Assembly: GCA_027924585.1 (NCBI GenBank) | Contig: BSBM01000372.1 | Location: forward strand, 9,221,001-9,285,000 | Reading direction: 5' to 3' | Origin: Larix kaempferi | Taxonomy: Eukaryota; Streptophyta; Pinopsida; Pinales; Pinaceae | Length of the DNA stretch: 64,000 bases | Shown: one piece after another, positions 23,498-34,960 of the stretch | How positions within the stretch are numbered: position 1 is the first letter of the stretch | How the letters are laid out: every line of letters begins with the position of its first letter | The notes under the pieces: generated by a model | What the model was told of the DNA's origin: nothing | The model's database searches: none | What the model saw: only the letters and a program-made list of their open reading frames with translations | Program-made: the position numbers and the translations under genes

Positions 23498-24250
23498 CAT
23501 CGAACATGTGGATGGAATGGCCTTGCTGTCGAATCTACACCAAGGAAAACAAGAAACTTTGGAAAAAATAGAACATTATGCAACAAAAAGTCAGGGAATC
23601 CATGCAATTTGAGCTTGATGGAACCAATTCCCTTTAGTTTGAGGCTGGATTTGTCTACAAAATATATTACCCATCTACATTTTCATTTAGTTCTTCAAAA
23701 TGGTATTTTCTAAATGTCATGTGGGATGTTGCACCAATATCCAAATGGGTGGAGTATCCACTTGAAATGCATTGATCGTGTTTAAATCATGACATAGTAA
23801 ATTCCAGAAGATCCTCACTATTAAAATAACATGATTTAATTTATTCCAATATTACAATGTGCAACAATACAATGAGTATATTCATGGAATCCCAAGGGGC
23901 CCAACACTGATCCGCTTCATGTCCATTCCTCCCACAACACTTACACTATAAATTTGGTCTCTTGTTTGAGTTGTTTCTGCCCCCCTTACCTCTAAAATTC
24001 TTTCTTCCTCATCCTATTTTGTTGTTCTCTCCCTTGGAAGAGTCTTTTGATTGGTTCTTTGCTTTCCGAGCAAGGAAAATGGTCTCTCCAGTGGGAACTA
24101 GTCCAACTATAGACGCCAATGATTGCATCTTTTGAATTTGGCACTATTATCAACCTACAATTTAATAGTGTTTTGGAAGACAAAAAGAAGGTGCAAGTAT
24201 ATGTCTCTGCCACCTTATTACAATATGATAGTTTACAACAATACACCCAT
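23498..24250 (-). pseudogene. copia-1 gag remnant with zinc knuckle
   Basis: Copia-1 sequence on the other side of gypsy-1. Minus-strand text at 23904-23945 reads CKCCGRNGHEADQC, a complete CX2CX4HX4C zinc knuckle, preceded by a stop codon. This motif ends Gag and packages the RNA. Around it are a basic stretch (FQGREQQNRMRKK near 24000) and further broken frames. The protease that should follow was not identified with confidence; it may lie across the gypsy-1 insertion point. Confidence 0.72.
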
Positions 24251-25464
24251 TACAAATTAATATAGTCGGTACACAATCTAGAACTATAATAATATTCAAT
24301 GCACTCCCTCTAATAAAAGTTGTAGTTTTGTGTGTGGTTACACCAATATTTCCAAGCCACTAAACAATCACGAGAGCACCAGAAGTTAATTGTTTTCACC
24401 AAATGATAAAGAACCTAGTAAATGATAAAATAGCCAAAATCACTATTTAAATCTTTACAAGTTGCACTTTTTGGTCACATTATTAAGAATACCAATGCCG
24501 CAATAGCAATGAACTTAACCTCTTCAATTCAATAAAAATATACCAATGCAGCAAATCCAACTTACAACAATATCCAATAATACTATGCAACATTCACGAT
24601 ACCAACAATTCCAAGTCTTCACAGTGACTCCAAGAAACTCCACGCTGAATATATTGTGATGAGGTCTCTATCTATAGATTCACATAGTCTCCAAGAGAGC
24701 TCCATGCTTCCATCGGGAGATTAGTGTACTAGATACAAACTATTGTGCAACGAAGTGACTCCTTACAGGGTTGCATTGAGTTGTTGTATTAGCTTTAAGT
24801 GATTGGTCAGTGTCTTGGATCCTTATGTTGAGTGCTCAGTTGGTGTCTTAGCCTTTTAAACCCACTCCTATTGTTTGAAATCATACCCTACTATCACCTG
24901 ATCATTTCCATTTATCACCATTTAATGTGATAATACATACGCTTGTTGTCCCCATTTTTAAATGGATGGAGGGATGGTGATGAACGTTGCAGTAGTTTGA
25001 GGGAGGAGTGAGCTCGTGGAATGGGTGCACTTTTGATAGAATAGCAATTGAATATATTGTCACACTTCTTCAATGTAGGATTTATGATAACTCTTCATTG
25101 GAGCTCCTACTACCTGACACTATAGAAAAATACTGTAAATTGCAATATATGTTGTCAAATATAGTAACCAATACTTTAGTAATTCAGTCAAGTAACTTGA
25201 AACACACAACACCATGGACAAAGGGAAAAGGAGCGTAGAACAAAGTTCAAATAGAGATTTATGGATCATGTGATAGGATAATTAGGGTTAGGGTTCATGA
25301 TAGAGAAAAACACGTTATGGATGGTAGAGAATATGCAAGACTTTGGTAGAATGAAAGATTCTAGAACTGAACATAGAGGGCAGTTGAATATGCCAGTACA
25401 AAGCAAGCCTACTTCAAGAGCAAAGGCAGACTGAATGGGAAGGCAAGAGTAATGGCCATGATAT
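24251..25464 (-). other. copia-1 leader/gag region, unrecognised
   Basis: About 1.2 kb between the primer site and the gag remnant. No gag motif is recognisable on the minus strand. The stretch at 24270-24990 looks unlike coding DNA and may be a separate old insertion whose ends I could not define. Confidence 0.4.
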
Positions 25465-25479
25465 GAGGCTCTGGTACCA
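25465..25479 (-). promoter_or_regulatory. copia-1 primer-binding site
   Basis: On the minus strand TGGTACCAGAGCCTC, two bases after the LTR. It differs at one position from TGGTATCAGAGC, the complement of plant initiator tRNA-Met used by most plant copia elements. Confidence 0.82.
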
Positions 25480-25481
25480 AT

Positions 25482-25667
25482 TGAAGAGATAACTCCCAAA
25501 TATGGATGAATTTATTAATGTGCGAGATCACTTATTTATACAACTAGAGTGTCTCTTAGAATTCAGATTCCAAGAGGCCTGTTGGAGTCCATGAGGACTC
25601 TTCATCTTCTTAATAATTATTTACAATAGTTACAAAACTTTAATCCTTTTAGATTAAGTTTTTAAAA
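25482..25667 (-). repeat. copia-1 5' LTR (186 bp)
   Basis: Aligns with 8262-8447 end to end, with a TATA box at 25531-25540. The outer terminal TG is mutated (tttaaaa at 25661-25667 on the plus strand, versus tctaaca in the other LTR). This is why no matching target duplication can be read. Confidence 0.85.
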
Positions 25668-25683
25668 TCTTATGTATTTTATC

Positions 25684-25685
<2 letters not shown>

Positions 25686-25720
<35 letters not shown>

Positions 25721-25756
25721 AAGAAGAAGAAGAAGAAGAAGAATAAGAAGAAAGAA
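25686..25756. repeat. (TA)n-(GAA)n compound microsatellite
   Basis: About 32 bases of alternating ta followed directly by about 36 bases of repeated aag, with a few interruptions. Confidence 0.93.
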
Positions 25757-26745
25757 ATATTCAAGATGAGGTGGAAGCAAGTGGGGGATCTCCCTTATTG
25801 ACAACCTCCATTTCTACCTGCTTTATCAAATATTGGAAAAATAATTATCTCATAATAAGCCTTTGATATAATCTAAATCAATGGCCATTCACTAGGAAAT
25901 ACATTCAGTCATCATTAATAGTCTTCACCTTCATAGAACCATTGTCAAAAAAAAATTCTTCAATCATTCAATCTCAGAAATTACTTCAATCTTAGAAATT
26001 AATTCAATATTCACTAGAAATTCATTCATTCATTCATCATCATCAATAGCTTATAAATTAATTCAATCTTCTCTAGATCAACCTTAATTCTTGTAAAATA
26101 TATATGATGGCCAAGAAAAATTCTTTCAATCAGTAAGGTTGTCTCTCAGGTTGTACCCCAACTAGAATTGGTATTTATTTGGTAGTTATGCCAGCTACAG
26201 ATTTGGATATCTCAAAAGAGGCTCTGGATAGGATGCAGATGCTAAGGAGGGATGTGCAGATAGCACCATCTCTGCACTACTTTAGGTTAGTAAGCTAGTC
26301 CTCTAACGAAGGGAGGGAGCCCTAAAAAATAAGGATGTGTGAATCCTAGCCTATCACCCTAGGTACCTTTCATATATGCATGAAAAATTGATTGGATTTA
26401 CAGCTGAAATATGAGGTTCTTGGGGGGAAATCTCAGTCGTGAAAAAGTGGAAATGAGTCTTATCATTGAAATTGGAGGCACATGTATTCCATAGAACATT
26501 AAAACCGATAATATGTGCAGCTCACAGGTTCCTTAATCATAACCAGCTCTTTGAATAGAAGAAAAATCAACATAAAATACATTCAATTGTCAAAGTATGT
26601 TTTAACTTCACATTTCCATGCATCTCAGATAACATTTGAAAATTACACAGGCGAGTAAATTTCAGATCCATGCAATTCTAGGCCATCAGATGAAGACTTT
26701 CCATATTGTCTCAAAAATACATTTAAGCATGCATAAAACACCATT

Positions 26746-27000
26746 AATTCAATAACAAGTGGCATTCTCTCCTTGGTCCTAGTTTATGAAACAACAACGT
26801 ATCATACACTCAAAATAAAGACATTTTTAATTCAAAAATACCAGTGGTAGTATTTCTTCGGTCCTAGTTATTCCGAAAGCACAACATCTCATTCATTAGA
26901 ATAAAAACATTTTTAATTCAAAAAACCCAATGGAAGTCTTGCCTCAGTCCTACGTGCTCTCAAAGCACACCATTTCTATTTCATTTATACAATAGTGAAT
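26746..27000. repeat. Three imperfect tandem copies of an ~85-bp unit
   Basis: Units start aattcaa at 26746, 26829 and 26915. Shared landmarks in each are a cctagtt/cctacgt segment about 35 bases in and an acaac/cacacc segment followed by cat..att; the first two units also share an aaagacattttt/aaaacattttt segment just before the next unit. The copies are diverged. No coding function is apparent. Confidence 0.7.
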
Positions 27001-28082
27001 ACAATGGAGGGGATTAATTCATCTCTACCCCAACCCTATTGTCTTTTTTATTGACAACAGACTTTTAATGATCCTATGCTATGAATAATGAGGAAAGAAA
27101 GGAGAAACAAATAATGTGACAGATCTAGGCCACTTTTCTCAGCTCTGAAACTCGTGAAAAATAATGAACCCTCTGTTGCACCTCTTTGGGTTGATATTAA
27201 GTTTTCCTTCTAATGTTGACTGTGCCCTTCGATAATGGAAACATGACCATGCCTCATTTATGGAATCTGCATCTTTGTTGTTGTTGGCGTAAATGATTTT
27301 ATGGGGTAACTCATCCCTCAGTGTTCATTATCTTTCGAATTTAAATTTTTGTGCATCTGTCACGATCTGGCCATTGAAGGACGAAACTAATTCTAGCATT
27401 GAACAACAGTAGTGTACCCTTTCTGATATTGGAATGGATCCTCTCAATATGACACCAGGGGGGAAAACACTAAATGCTAAGCTACGAGAATTCTTTTGCA
27501 AATAGAAACATATTTCTCCATGTAATGATAAGGTCAAAGACAAACTAGGTAAATGAGGCCCTATCCCAGGGGTCTTCATCTTTGATGATTGCATTAAGAG
27601 AGAAAAATTGTTGTATGTCATTCATACCAAGAACTAGACTTTCCAAAATAGTCCTCTAAGCGTCAATAGAAATGAGAATTTAGAACGGGGCACTACCCAT
27701 GACATTGATAATCCTAGTAGGCTCTCGAATCTTATGCCACGAGGTCAACTTCCCAAAGTTCACTCAGAGCGAGTAGTGTCTTGGAGTGAGTAATAAGCTG
27801 CTCAACACTGAGGCAGCCAAAACCAATTTTGAAGGGGAACAACACTCATAAAGCAGCAAGGGAAAAACCCTTGGGGCGAGTGGGACTATTTGCATGATCA
27901 CAATGGATGGATCAATGGGTAGTTCTTGACAAGTTAAACCACATAGATGAATCTGAGGATAACCAAAGAGGGTACACATTTATAAATTGTTGTAGGGGGA
28001 ACGTCGATCTTGCTATTGGTATGCCAAGGATTAGCTATGGGGTGATGAATCAAGGATTTGATGGCTGGGAGATGACTTCCTA

Positions 28083-30505
28083 TAAAAAATACTATGTTTT
28101 AATCAATTCAATTACAACCCATAAAATAAGTGCTTTGCTTATAAATATGAAATAAATTCAAGAAATTGGCTATCACATAAAATAGTGCATAAAGAAAACA
28201 ATTGTAACTGAAAACATAGACAAGCTAATGACTAACTAAAATAAGAAATAAACAAAATTGGAAATAGATGCAGCGGTATACCCAAAGCAAGTGGGCCTTC
28301 CTCCTTTGGGAATATGTCGCTAAAGTGCATTACAGGCCTAAAGGATTAATGAAGCACCAAGATTCAAATGGGTATGACTTTATATTAAAAACTAAAGGTC
28401 ACAAATCAGATTACAAGAACTATCTTCGTCTTTGTTTTGTAATTTCCACCACTCACGGGGGGTTCACTCAGTGAAATTATTACATAGCACGATTGTTCGC
28501 ATGATATTAAAGAATATCCTTAATTTCACTAAATATTGGAAAATGCCTCCTAAATTGTATTCTTCAACCCCCTCCCAATATGCCTTTCCAATTAAGAAAA
28601 CCCCTAGTTTCACCAGATATTGTAGTTATCCATTTTTATCAACCCATTTTTAATACCCCCTTTATATCATATTATCAAGTTGTAACAAATAGGATCCCTA
28701 ACACATCTTAGTATAATAAAACAAGATGCTAAATAAAATAATATATAATGCTAATAATGATCCCACCAGAATTGTAAGGGGTGACTAATCAATTTGTAGC
28801 ATTGGATAGTGGAAGACCCAACAAAATAGTACTGGGGAAGGAAAAACATGTAAAAGGAAACCAAATCAAGAGATCCACATAACAAAGAATGTAAAAGACT
28901 GATAGTCCAATAGTTAGTGCAATGCTTAGAAAAGATGAGAATTGCAAATATTTCACACCACAACTTGTCAATCTACCAATTTTATATCATGTAAATACAA
29001 GCATAGTCATAGAGAGCTCATGTTTTCTATAAGCTTAATAAATTAAAATCCATAAAAATGCAAAATTGAAACCCTTTCGTGGATGGACTCCCCTATCTTC
29101 CTATCAAAGAAAACATCTTGGTTGTAGTGATCCAAGAAAGGTTGATCTCACTTCTCTTGGTTTTCTTGGAGAAAGGTTTGATTCAATCTCAATACTCACC
29201 TAAACCCCAACCTAAAAAATGAAGAGTTAGATCTTTTACTTGATTTCCTACAAAAAATACAATACAATTGTTCAACTTCGGAACTCCCAATTAGCTACAT
29301 GTCTTAACTTAAAGATGGAAAAATATATAACATCAATTCAAACCAAGCCTAAATAAGTTATTAAATGATGATTGCTCAAGGCCAGTAATCCAAAGAGACT
29401 TCCGTCGATATTATCATTGGTGTACACTATTATCAGTTTTATGCAAAACTAAGGATCATAAGCAATATCAAATAAAAATGGAGGGTCCATAAGTTGTAGG
29501 TGGGTATGAATTGAGCCCATGATTTTGAGGTATGAATCCATCCCACGATTTGGAGGCTATTCCTCATCCCACCCAAATAAAATAACACCAATATTTTTAT
29601 TGCTATGTCAAATTAAAAAAACCCTTGACCCCTTAATACGGAACAATATATTTTGAAGTTTGTAAGAGAATTCAAACCCCCAATATGAATGGACCTGATA
29701 TGATATTGCCTCTCTAGTGAAGACCCCGTGCCACCACTACCTTATATTTTAGTTTCATGCCATATTTATAATATAAAGTTTTTGAAAAGGATATTTTTTA
29801 TTATGATAACACCATGTATCAAATCTGCACGATTTGAGAGATTTAATACATTCCAATAAAGGTTAATGTATGAGAATAGATAGGGACAAATTGCATGAGA
29901 CTCGATATCCTTGCATTGCTTCATGCACTTCTGTTGATGTCAACAAGGATTTTGTTTAATTTCTCCATGTCTTCCTTGATTTGTACTAGAGATTTCATGA
30001 CACAAAGTGCATGAAATCTCTTTCTTCCACAAAATCTGGAGCTCTCTTTATCTTAGATGTTGTCAGTTACCTTCATTGTGCTGGAATTTCCTGTGCTGAC
30101 TTTTAGTTTGACCTCCTTCTAATGTCGACCCTGTTTGGTCTTCTTGGCATCTGGAAAGTGTTTAAGCATCCCCTAGATGTCTAGGACTAGAATTCCCTTC
30201 CTATGTGAGATTACAACTAGGTATTATGCAACCACGAGAACCATCGATGGGTTTACAAGTTACTAGACTTCTTGTAACATGCAATTGCTAATAACTTGTA
30301 AATGACTTTCAGTATTATCTAGGCTATCAAATAATAGGAAACCAATAACAATAACAATCGTTTTACCTTAAATGCTCCAGGATAGACATGTCCTGCTTAT
30401 ATCATGGAAAAATAATAAAAAATGGCTATTCTGGTTAAAATGATGAAGTTTAAGGTAGAAAAAAGGTGAGTCAATAGTAAAAATGTGCCAAAATAGGGAA
30501 TCAAC
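28083..30505 (+). repeat. Diverged local repeat, copy A (left part)
   Basis: Same-orientation homologue of copy C (3199-4787). It matches continuously apart from the 1277-bp insertion at 28454 here and the MITE at 4013 there. Its last part (from 30263) is also shared with copy B at 42855. No coding capacity. Confidence 0.8.
28454..29730. mobile_element. hAT-like non-autonomous DNA element, 1277 bp
   Basis: The left end reads CACGGGGGGTTCACT. The right end, read on the opposite strand, is CACGGGGTCTTCACT: 13 of 15 bases match. An 8-bp direct duplication, ccaccact, flanks it (28446-28453 and 29731-29738). Copy C at about 3580 has the empty site, with one copy of the target. The 8-bp duplication and short TIRs fit the hAT superfamily. 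Interior frames are short and no transposase is visible, so it depended on another element. Confidence 0.85.
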
Positions 30506-31186
30506 ACTGAGAAAACTTCACTTGACAAAGTTGTTCTTAATGTTGAGGAGGTAAAATGTTCAAATAATAAAATTTTCCAGTTTTGAATTCTTTAGTCACT
30601 TTTCCCTTCTGCAATATTTAAAAAATCCTTAAAAAGTGTCATAAACTAGTGGATTTTGGCCTGTTTGTGCATCCCCATTCCAAATTATTTAGAATTTTGT
30701 CATATTCTATAGATGGTTTTTTCATGCCTGGTCATAAACTGCAATGTCCAATTTTAATCACCAATAGGGCTTCTGGTTGCGTGTTTGATTAGGGTCTTCA
30801 AAAACTACTAATCATCATTTTTCTAGAAATTTTGAGCTAAGTCATGGATACACCCTTATTGGAATTTTTGTAGCCATCATCATTGCAGAAATATCCAAAA
30901 ACATTTGTCGAAACCTAACTCAATATGATCTTGCAATGCCCAAAACAAGAAAATGGCTACAAAACGATTTTTATTAAAACAATGTGTACATTAATGTGGC
31001 ACCTAGATGATGTGGCATGTCACGTTTTATGTGGTGATGTGGAAACATGACCACCTAGATCCTTTGTGGCATAATTTCGTGCTTCCATGTTATATTCCTC
31101 AATACCCACCTTCGATGTCATCGTGCCACAAGAGATTCCCACCTCAACTTTTAACACTACAAAAGAATCATGTGATCAAATATGAG

Positions 31187-31733
31187 TTGTATAGCTTGAA
31201 TCTCAAATATAATATGGATCGTTGGCACAATCAACCCCCTTAATAGGATAAAATCATGTCACTTTGCACAAATGATCAAGATCTAAAAGTCTTATCCATG
31301 CGATGTAATCTTAGACGTTCATGACAACGCCCATTGTGTTATGTCTTGATCACTTCTTTTAGTGTGAATAGACAAGATCAATTGATTTGACTTGCATGAT
31401 ACAATCTCACTCATTTATGATGATGTTCCCCATGATATGTCCCTATCATCTTATTTTGCACTAATAGTTAGGATTAACTAATCTAATCTCCCTGATCAAT
31501 TCTTGATTGTTCCCAACGTGACCCCTCATATTATGCCCTAGTTATGTTTCTTTGTGTCAATGGATGTGATTCGTAAGTAGGAGTTGTTTGATTTAATCTA
31601 GGTTTTTAAATGCATAACTCCAACTTTTTAACTCTAGATTGTTGCACACCATCAAATATAGAGATATTTATCACAACTGTTCCATCATCCTCTATCTACC
31701 ATCCAAACTATGAACCCATGGTCTAGAAACCTA
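31187..31733 (+). repeat. 547-bp block X, left copy of locus A
   Basis: Direct repeat of 37687-38233 and also of 43777-44323 and 62936-63482, all exactly 547 bases. It ends ...aaccta directly before the copia-2A LTR. It acts as an abnormally long flanking duplication of the copia insertion. Confidence 0.9.
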
Positions 31734-32419
31734 TGTTGGAGCATTTTCCAACGACACATCATTTATTTGAGCCTCACAGCTTAATTTGCCACTTATCCTA
31801 AGTATTTTGACTCAATCATGTGCTTACATCATCAACATATCACAGTTCCAGTAAATTGGGCCTCCTCAGGAGCCAATTGGGCCATCAACTGAGCCTCCTC
31901 CACCATTCAGGGGGTGATTTTCATGACTAATGGGAACTACTCAGTCCAACTGGAAACATTTACTAGTTTATTAAGCCAACCGGAGACTAGAAGGCATCCT
32001 ACTACACTGGTTGACTTCATCTGGTGATATTTTCACCTACTATTCAGTTAACTGCAGACATAAAGGCACCCTCCCCTATTTTTGGGATATCAGTTGAGTT
32101 TTGAATCCGCTAGACTCAGTTAGACAGTTTCAGAGTCAATTTGCGTCTGTCTTATGGTAGTTAAGTGGTTAACTGATGTGCCGAGTGGTGTTAACTGCCA
32201 AGTAAGCCACTTTCATGCATTCAATTCTAATGACCATTCTGGAATTCGAATTGCTTGGCTTATTGTAGCCATTTTTACACATTTTAATGTATCTTCTGAT
32301 TATATGACATTATTTTAATGTTGCAAACCTTCTGCACAGTGTTTTTTATACATTTTGCTGCATGCATCTCTAGTAATTGTTGTGATTGTTCCATAGATCT
32401 GTTGTGCTTGAATTTTACA
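31734..32419 (+). repeat. copia-2A 5' LTR (686 bp)
   Basis: Begins TGTTGGAGCATTTTCC and ends TTTTACA next to the primer site. It pairs with 37010-37690. It has lost about nine bases (an internal ctacattct) present in the 5' LTR of copy B. Confidence 0.92.
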
Positions 32420-32431
32420 TGGTATCGGAGA
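32420..32431 (+). promoter_or_regulatory. copia-2A primer-binding site
   Basis: tggtatcggaga, two changes from the tRNA-Met complement tggtatcagagc that copy B keeps intact. It directly abuts the LTR. Confidence 0.85.
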
Positions 32432-32753
32432 CATGGCAGGGACAAGACAACTCTTCTGCAAAGATTTCATATGAATATTGAGCAACTTTGCTAAAAAATA
32501 TTGCAACAGTTTTCTGCAGTTGGAGCACTTTCTGCAGTTGCAGCTATTGCTCAAAATATTCCAACACTGTACCAGAAGTTGAAAGTTTTCCACATAATTC
32601 CTGGATATTGTGCATCCGACTCTTCAAGATTGCTTGATAGTCTATGCTGGGTGTGATGCAACTTGAAAAGTGCAGGTTGTCGACCTAAGAATTTTTTGTT
32701 TGTATGTGATTGTAGGTTTCTCACTCCCTCCTATTGCATTCGCTCCTGCAGAG

Positions 32754-33389
32754 ATGGGCTCTTCTTCACGAAATATTCTCACTCCTTTCAACTACCATCA
32801 GTGGAAGGATGATGTTGAGATTGTGTTGCGCTATAAGGGATTTTATAGAGTCACCATGGGCCTAGAACCAGAGCCTAATTTTGCAGTAGAGAAGTCCAAG
32901 TACTTCAATAAGCTTGATGAAGCTTATGGTTTTCTTTGTCTCAATATTTCGAAGGATCTACTTTTCCATCTCAGTGGATTGACTACTCCAAAAGAAGTGT
33001 GGGAACAACTTGCCAAGATTTTTGGTAAGCAGGATGAGATGAGGGCCTATCGGCCAGAGAATGAGATTATTTCCCTAAATCCAGAGAATTTGAAAACCAT
33101 CAATGAATTTTTCACCAAGTTCAAGAATTTGGTACTGCAGTTGAAGCAATGTGGTGTTGAGAAGAAGGATGAAGAGTTGATTCTTTCAATCCTTACGAAG
33201 CTAGGAGTAGATTATTCAGTGTTTATTTCTACTTTCCATTTGGAAAAACTCACCACTCAGAATTGGAAGATGCCTACCTTGAATGCATTCATTGAGTCCT
33301 TAACAAAAGAGCATGATAAGCTTGTTCATATGGGGTCCATAAAACCTTCAAAGATCAAGCCCTTTTTGCTGGAGGACCCAAATCTATGA
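32754..33389 (+). pseudogene. copia-2A gag
   Basis: The start is placed at the ATG at 32754 (MGSSSRNILTPFNYHQWKDD); the in-frame ATG at 32670 lies in the leader and gives non-gag text. The product has the copia gag fold: YHQWKDDVEIVLRYKGFYR near residues 14-30, then CLNISKDLLFHLSGL, EVWEQLAKIFG and a helical region with FFTKFKNLVLQL. A frameshift near 33350 diverts it to a stop at 33389; the correct frame continues in the next entry. Copy B has lost this region entirely. Confidence 0.88.
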
Positions 33390-33994
33390 ATGGTAAAGGA
33401 AATCAAAAGAAAGAGAAGTCCAAGTTTGATCATCCGAAGCAAAAGGAGAAGGCCAAGCAGTCAGATGAGCCCTCAGGTTCAAGGAAAGATAAGAAAAAGG
33501 GAAAAGAGAATACAAAGTGTTCTTACTATGGTAGGGGATTTCATCCTGAAATCTCGTGCATGAAGAAAAATATTGATCAGATGGCCCTTCTCTTGGAGAA
33601 AAACAACATTACTCTTCTTGATGGCGCAAGGAAAAAGGACAATAATGATCATGTAGAAAGAGGTCATGCACTCATGGCAAGTGTTTCGAATTCTACATCT
33701 CTTCTCATAGATTCAGGAGATTTGAATCACATGGTTGAAATAAAATACCCCTTCTCATCATTAGACTCCAGCTGCTGCATCTCCATCCACACGGGAGATG
33801 ATTCACAAATTTCTTCGAAAGGAAAAGCTACTATTCATTTAGAACATGGCAGTTGTCAAAATGTTCTCTATGTTCCTTCTCTAGTTTCGAACATGCTTTC
33901 TGTGTATCAGATGACACATACTGGTTTTCCCAAGAAGGTTGTATTCATCCCTAATGATGTTGACATTTCTGATATTTCCATCGGAAATCTATGA
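33386..33994 (+). pseudogene. copia-2A gag C-terminus and protease
   Basis: 202 codons continuing gag after a frameshift. A Lys-rich stretch leads to a zinc knuckle, CSYYGRGFHPEISC, in which the second Cys is Tyr, so metal binding is probably lost. The protease follows with LLIDSGDLNHMV. Copia proteases normally have DSGA at this site; here the Ala is Asp, and the same change is in copy B. Further on are NVLYVPSL and MLSVYQMTHTGF. The frame ends at 33994 by a frameshift that copy B shares. Confidence 0.85.
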
Positions 33995-34960
33995 TTGCAG
34001 TAGGCAAAGCAAATCATGCTGCAAAAACATACGAGTTTTTCCACTTTTTGTCACACTCGAAGCCAAGTGCCTTTCTGACTCATGGAAATGAGGTTAACCA
34101 ACTATGTCATGAGAGGTTTGGACATCTAAATTATAAATATTTGCAGCTGCTGCAAAATAAATCCATGGTTGCAGGCCTTCCGAAAATCAAATCCTCGAAA
34201 GTGATATGCAAGGGTTGCATCATTGGGAAGCACCCCGAGCACACGTTTGATCGAGGAAAAGCTAGAAGAGCTTCTTGTATTTTGGGGATGATTCACAGTG
34301 ATATTAGTGGTCCATTGCAAAATACCTCCATGGATTGCTTAAGGTATGTTCTCACATTCATTAATGATTTCTCCATATTCACATGGGTCTACTTTCTCAA
34401 GAACAAATCGGAAGTGCTAGAAAAATTCAAAAATTTGAAGGCTTCTGTTGAGATTGCTACTGAGAGCAAGATCAAAGCTCTTAGATATGATAATGGTGGA
34501 GAATATATTGAATCAGAGCTTCTGCAACTTTGTGCGGAAAATGGAATCCAAATCCATCACACAGTCCCCTACACACCTCAACAGAATCGTGTAGCAGAGA
34601 GGAAAAACCGAGCACTGAAAGAGATGGCCACTTGTATGCATGAGTCGAAAGGTTTGGATCCAAATATTTGGGCTGAACCAAGAATGTTTCTGCATAAATT
34701 AAAAACAGAGTTCCATACTCATCCGTCAAAGTTACTACTCCCTTCGAAGCCTACATTGGTCACAAGCCTGATGTGTCCAATCTTAGGGTTTTTGGCTCCA
34801 CTGCATGGGCTAGAATTCTGATTGAGAAGAGAAAATATTTGGAACCACAGAGTACTGAGTGCATCCTTATTGGATATGTTGAAGAATCCAAAGGATACAA
34901 ATTCATGCATATCATATGAAAAAATATATTCATCGAGTGAAGTGTCAAATTTGAAGAACC
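33991..34960 (+). pseudogene. copia-2A integrase
   Basis: From 33991 one frame gives the pre-integrase zinc region (CHERFGHLNY, ICKGCIIGKHPEHTF) and the core: IHSDISGPL (first Asp), RYDNGGEYIESE (second Asp) and VAERKNRALKEM (Glu). All three catalytic residues are present. A frameshift near 34735, shared with copy B, moves the C-terminal text (HKPDVSNLRVFGSTAWARI) into another frame. Gypsy-2 entered copy B just after this domain; the empty site here reads cgagt at about 34934-34938. Confidence 0.9.

Larger units (their letters stand above)
8262..25667 (-). mobile_element. copia-1: Ty1/copia element split by gypsy-1
   Basis: A minus-strand Ty1/copia retrotransposon. Reading from right to left it has a 186-bp LTR, a primer-binding site resembling initiator tRNA-Met, a gag remnant with a zinc knuckle, then integrase, reverse transcriptase and RNase H, a purine tract and the second 186-bp LTR. 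Integrase before RT is diagnostic of copia. Removing gypsy-1 (11475-23492 plus one copy of its duplication) leaves about 5.4 kb, normal for the family. Several stops and frameshifts break the coding region. I could not match a target duplication outside the LTRs; the outer edge of the 5' LTR is mutated. Confidence 0.88.
25668..28082. other. Intergenic, no gene recognised
   Basis: AT-rich DNA between copia-1 and the local repeat. It contains a compound microsatellite and a short tandem array, listed separately, and a few frames under 100 codons with no recognisable domain. Confidence 0.55.

Noticed and set aside
25265-25300. Telomere-like attagggttaggg in the copia-1 leader
   Set aside because: Only two units of a GGGTTA-type repeat, not the plant TTTAGGG form. 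This is expected by chance in a large window.
28454-29730. CACTA-type (En/Spm) assignment for the CACGGGG element
   Set aside because: CACTA elements make 3-bp duplications; here the duplication is 8 bp, which fits hAT.
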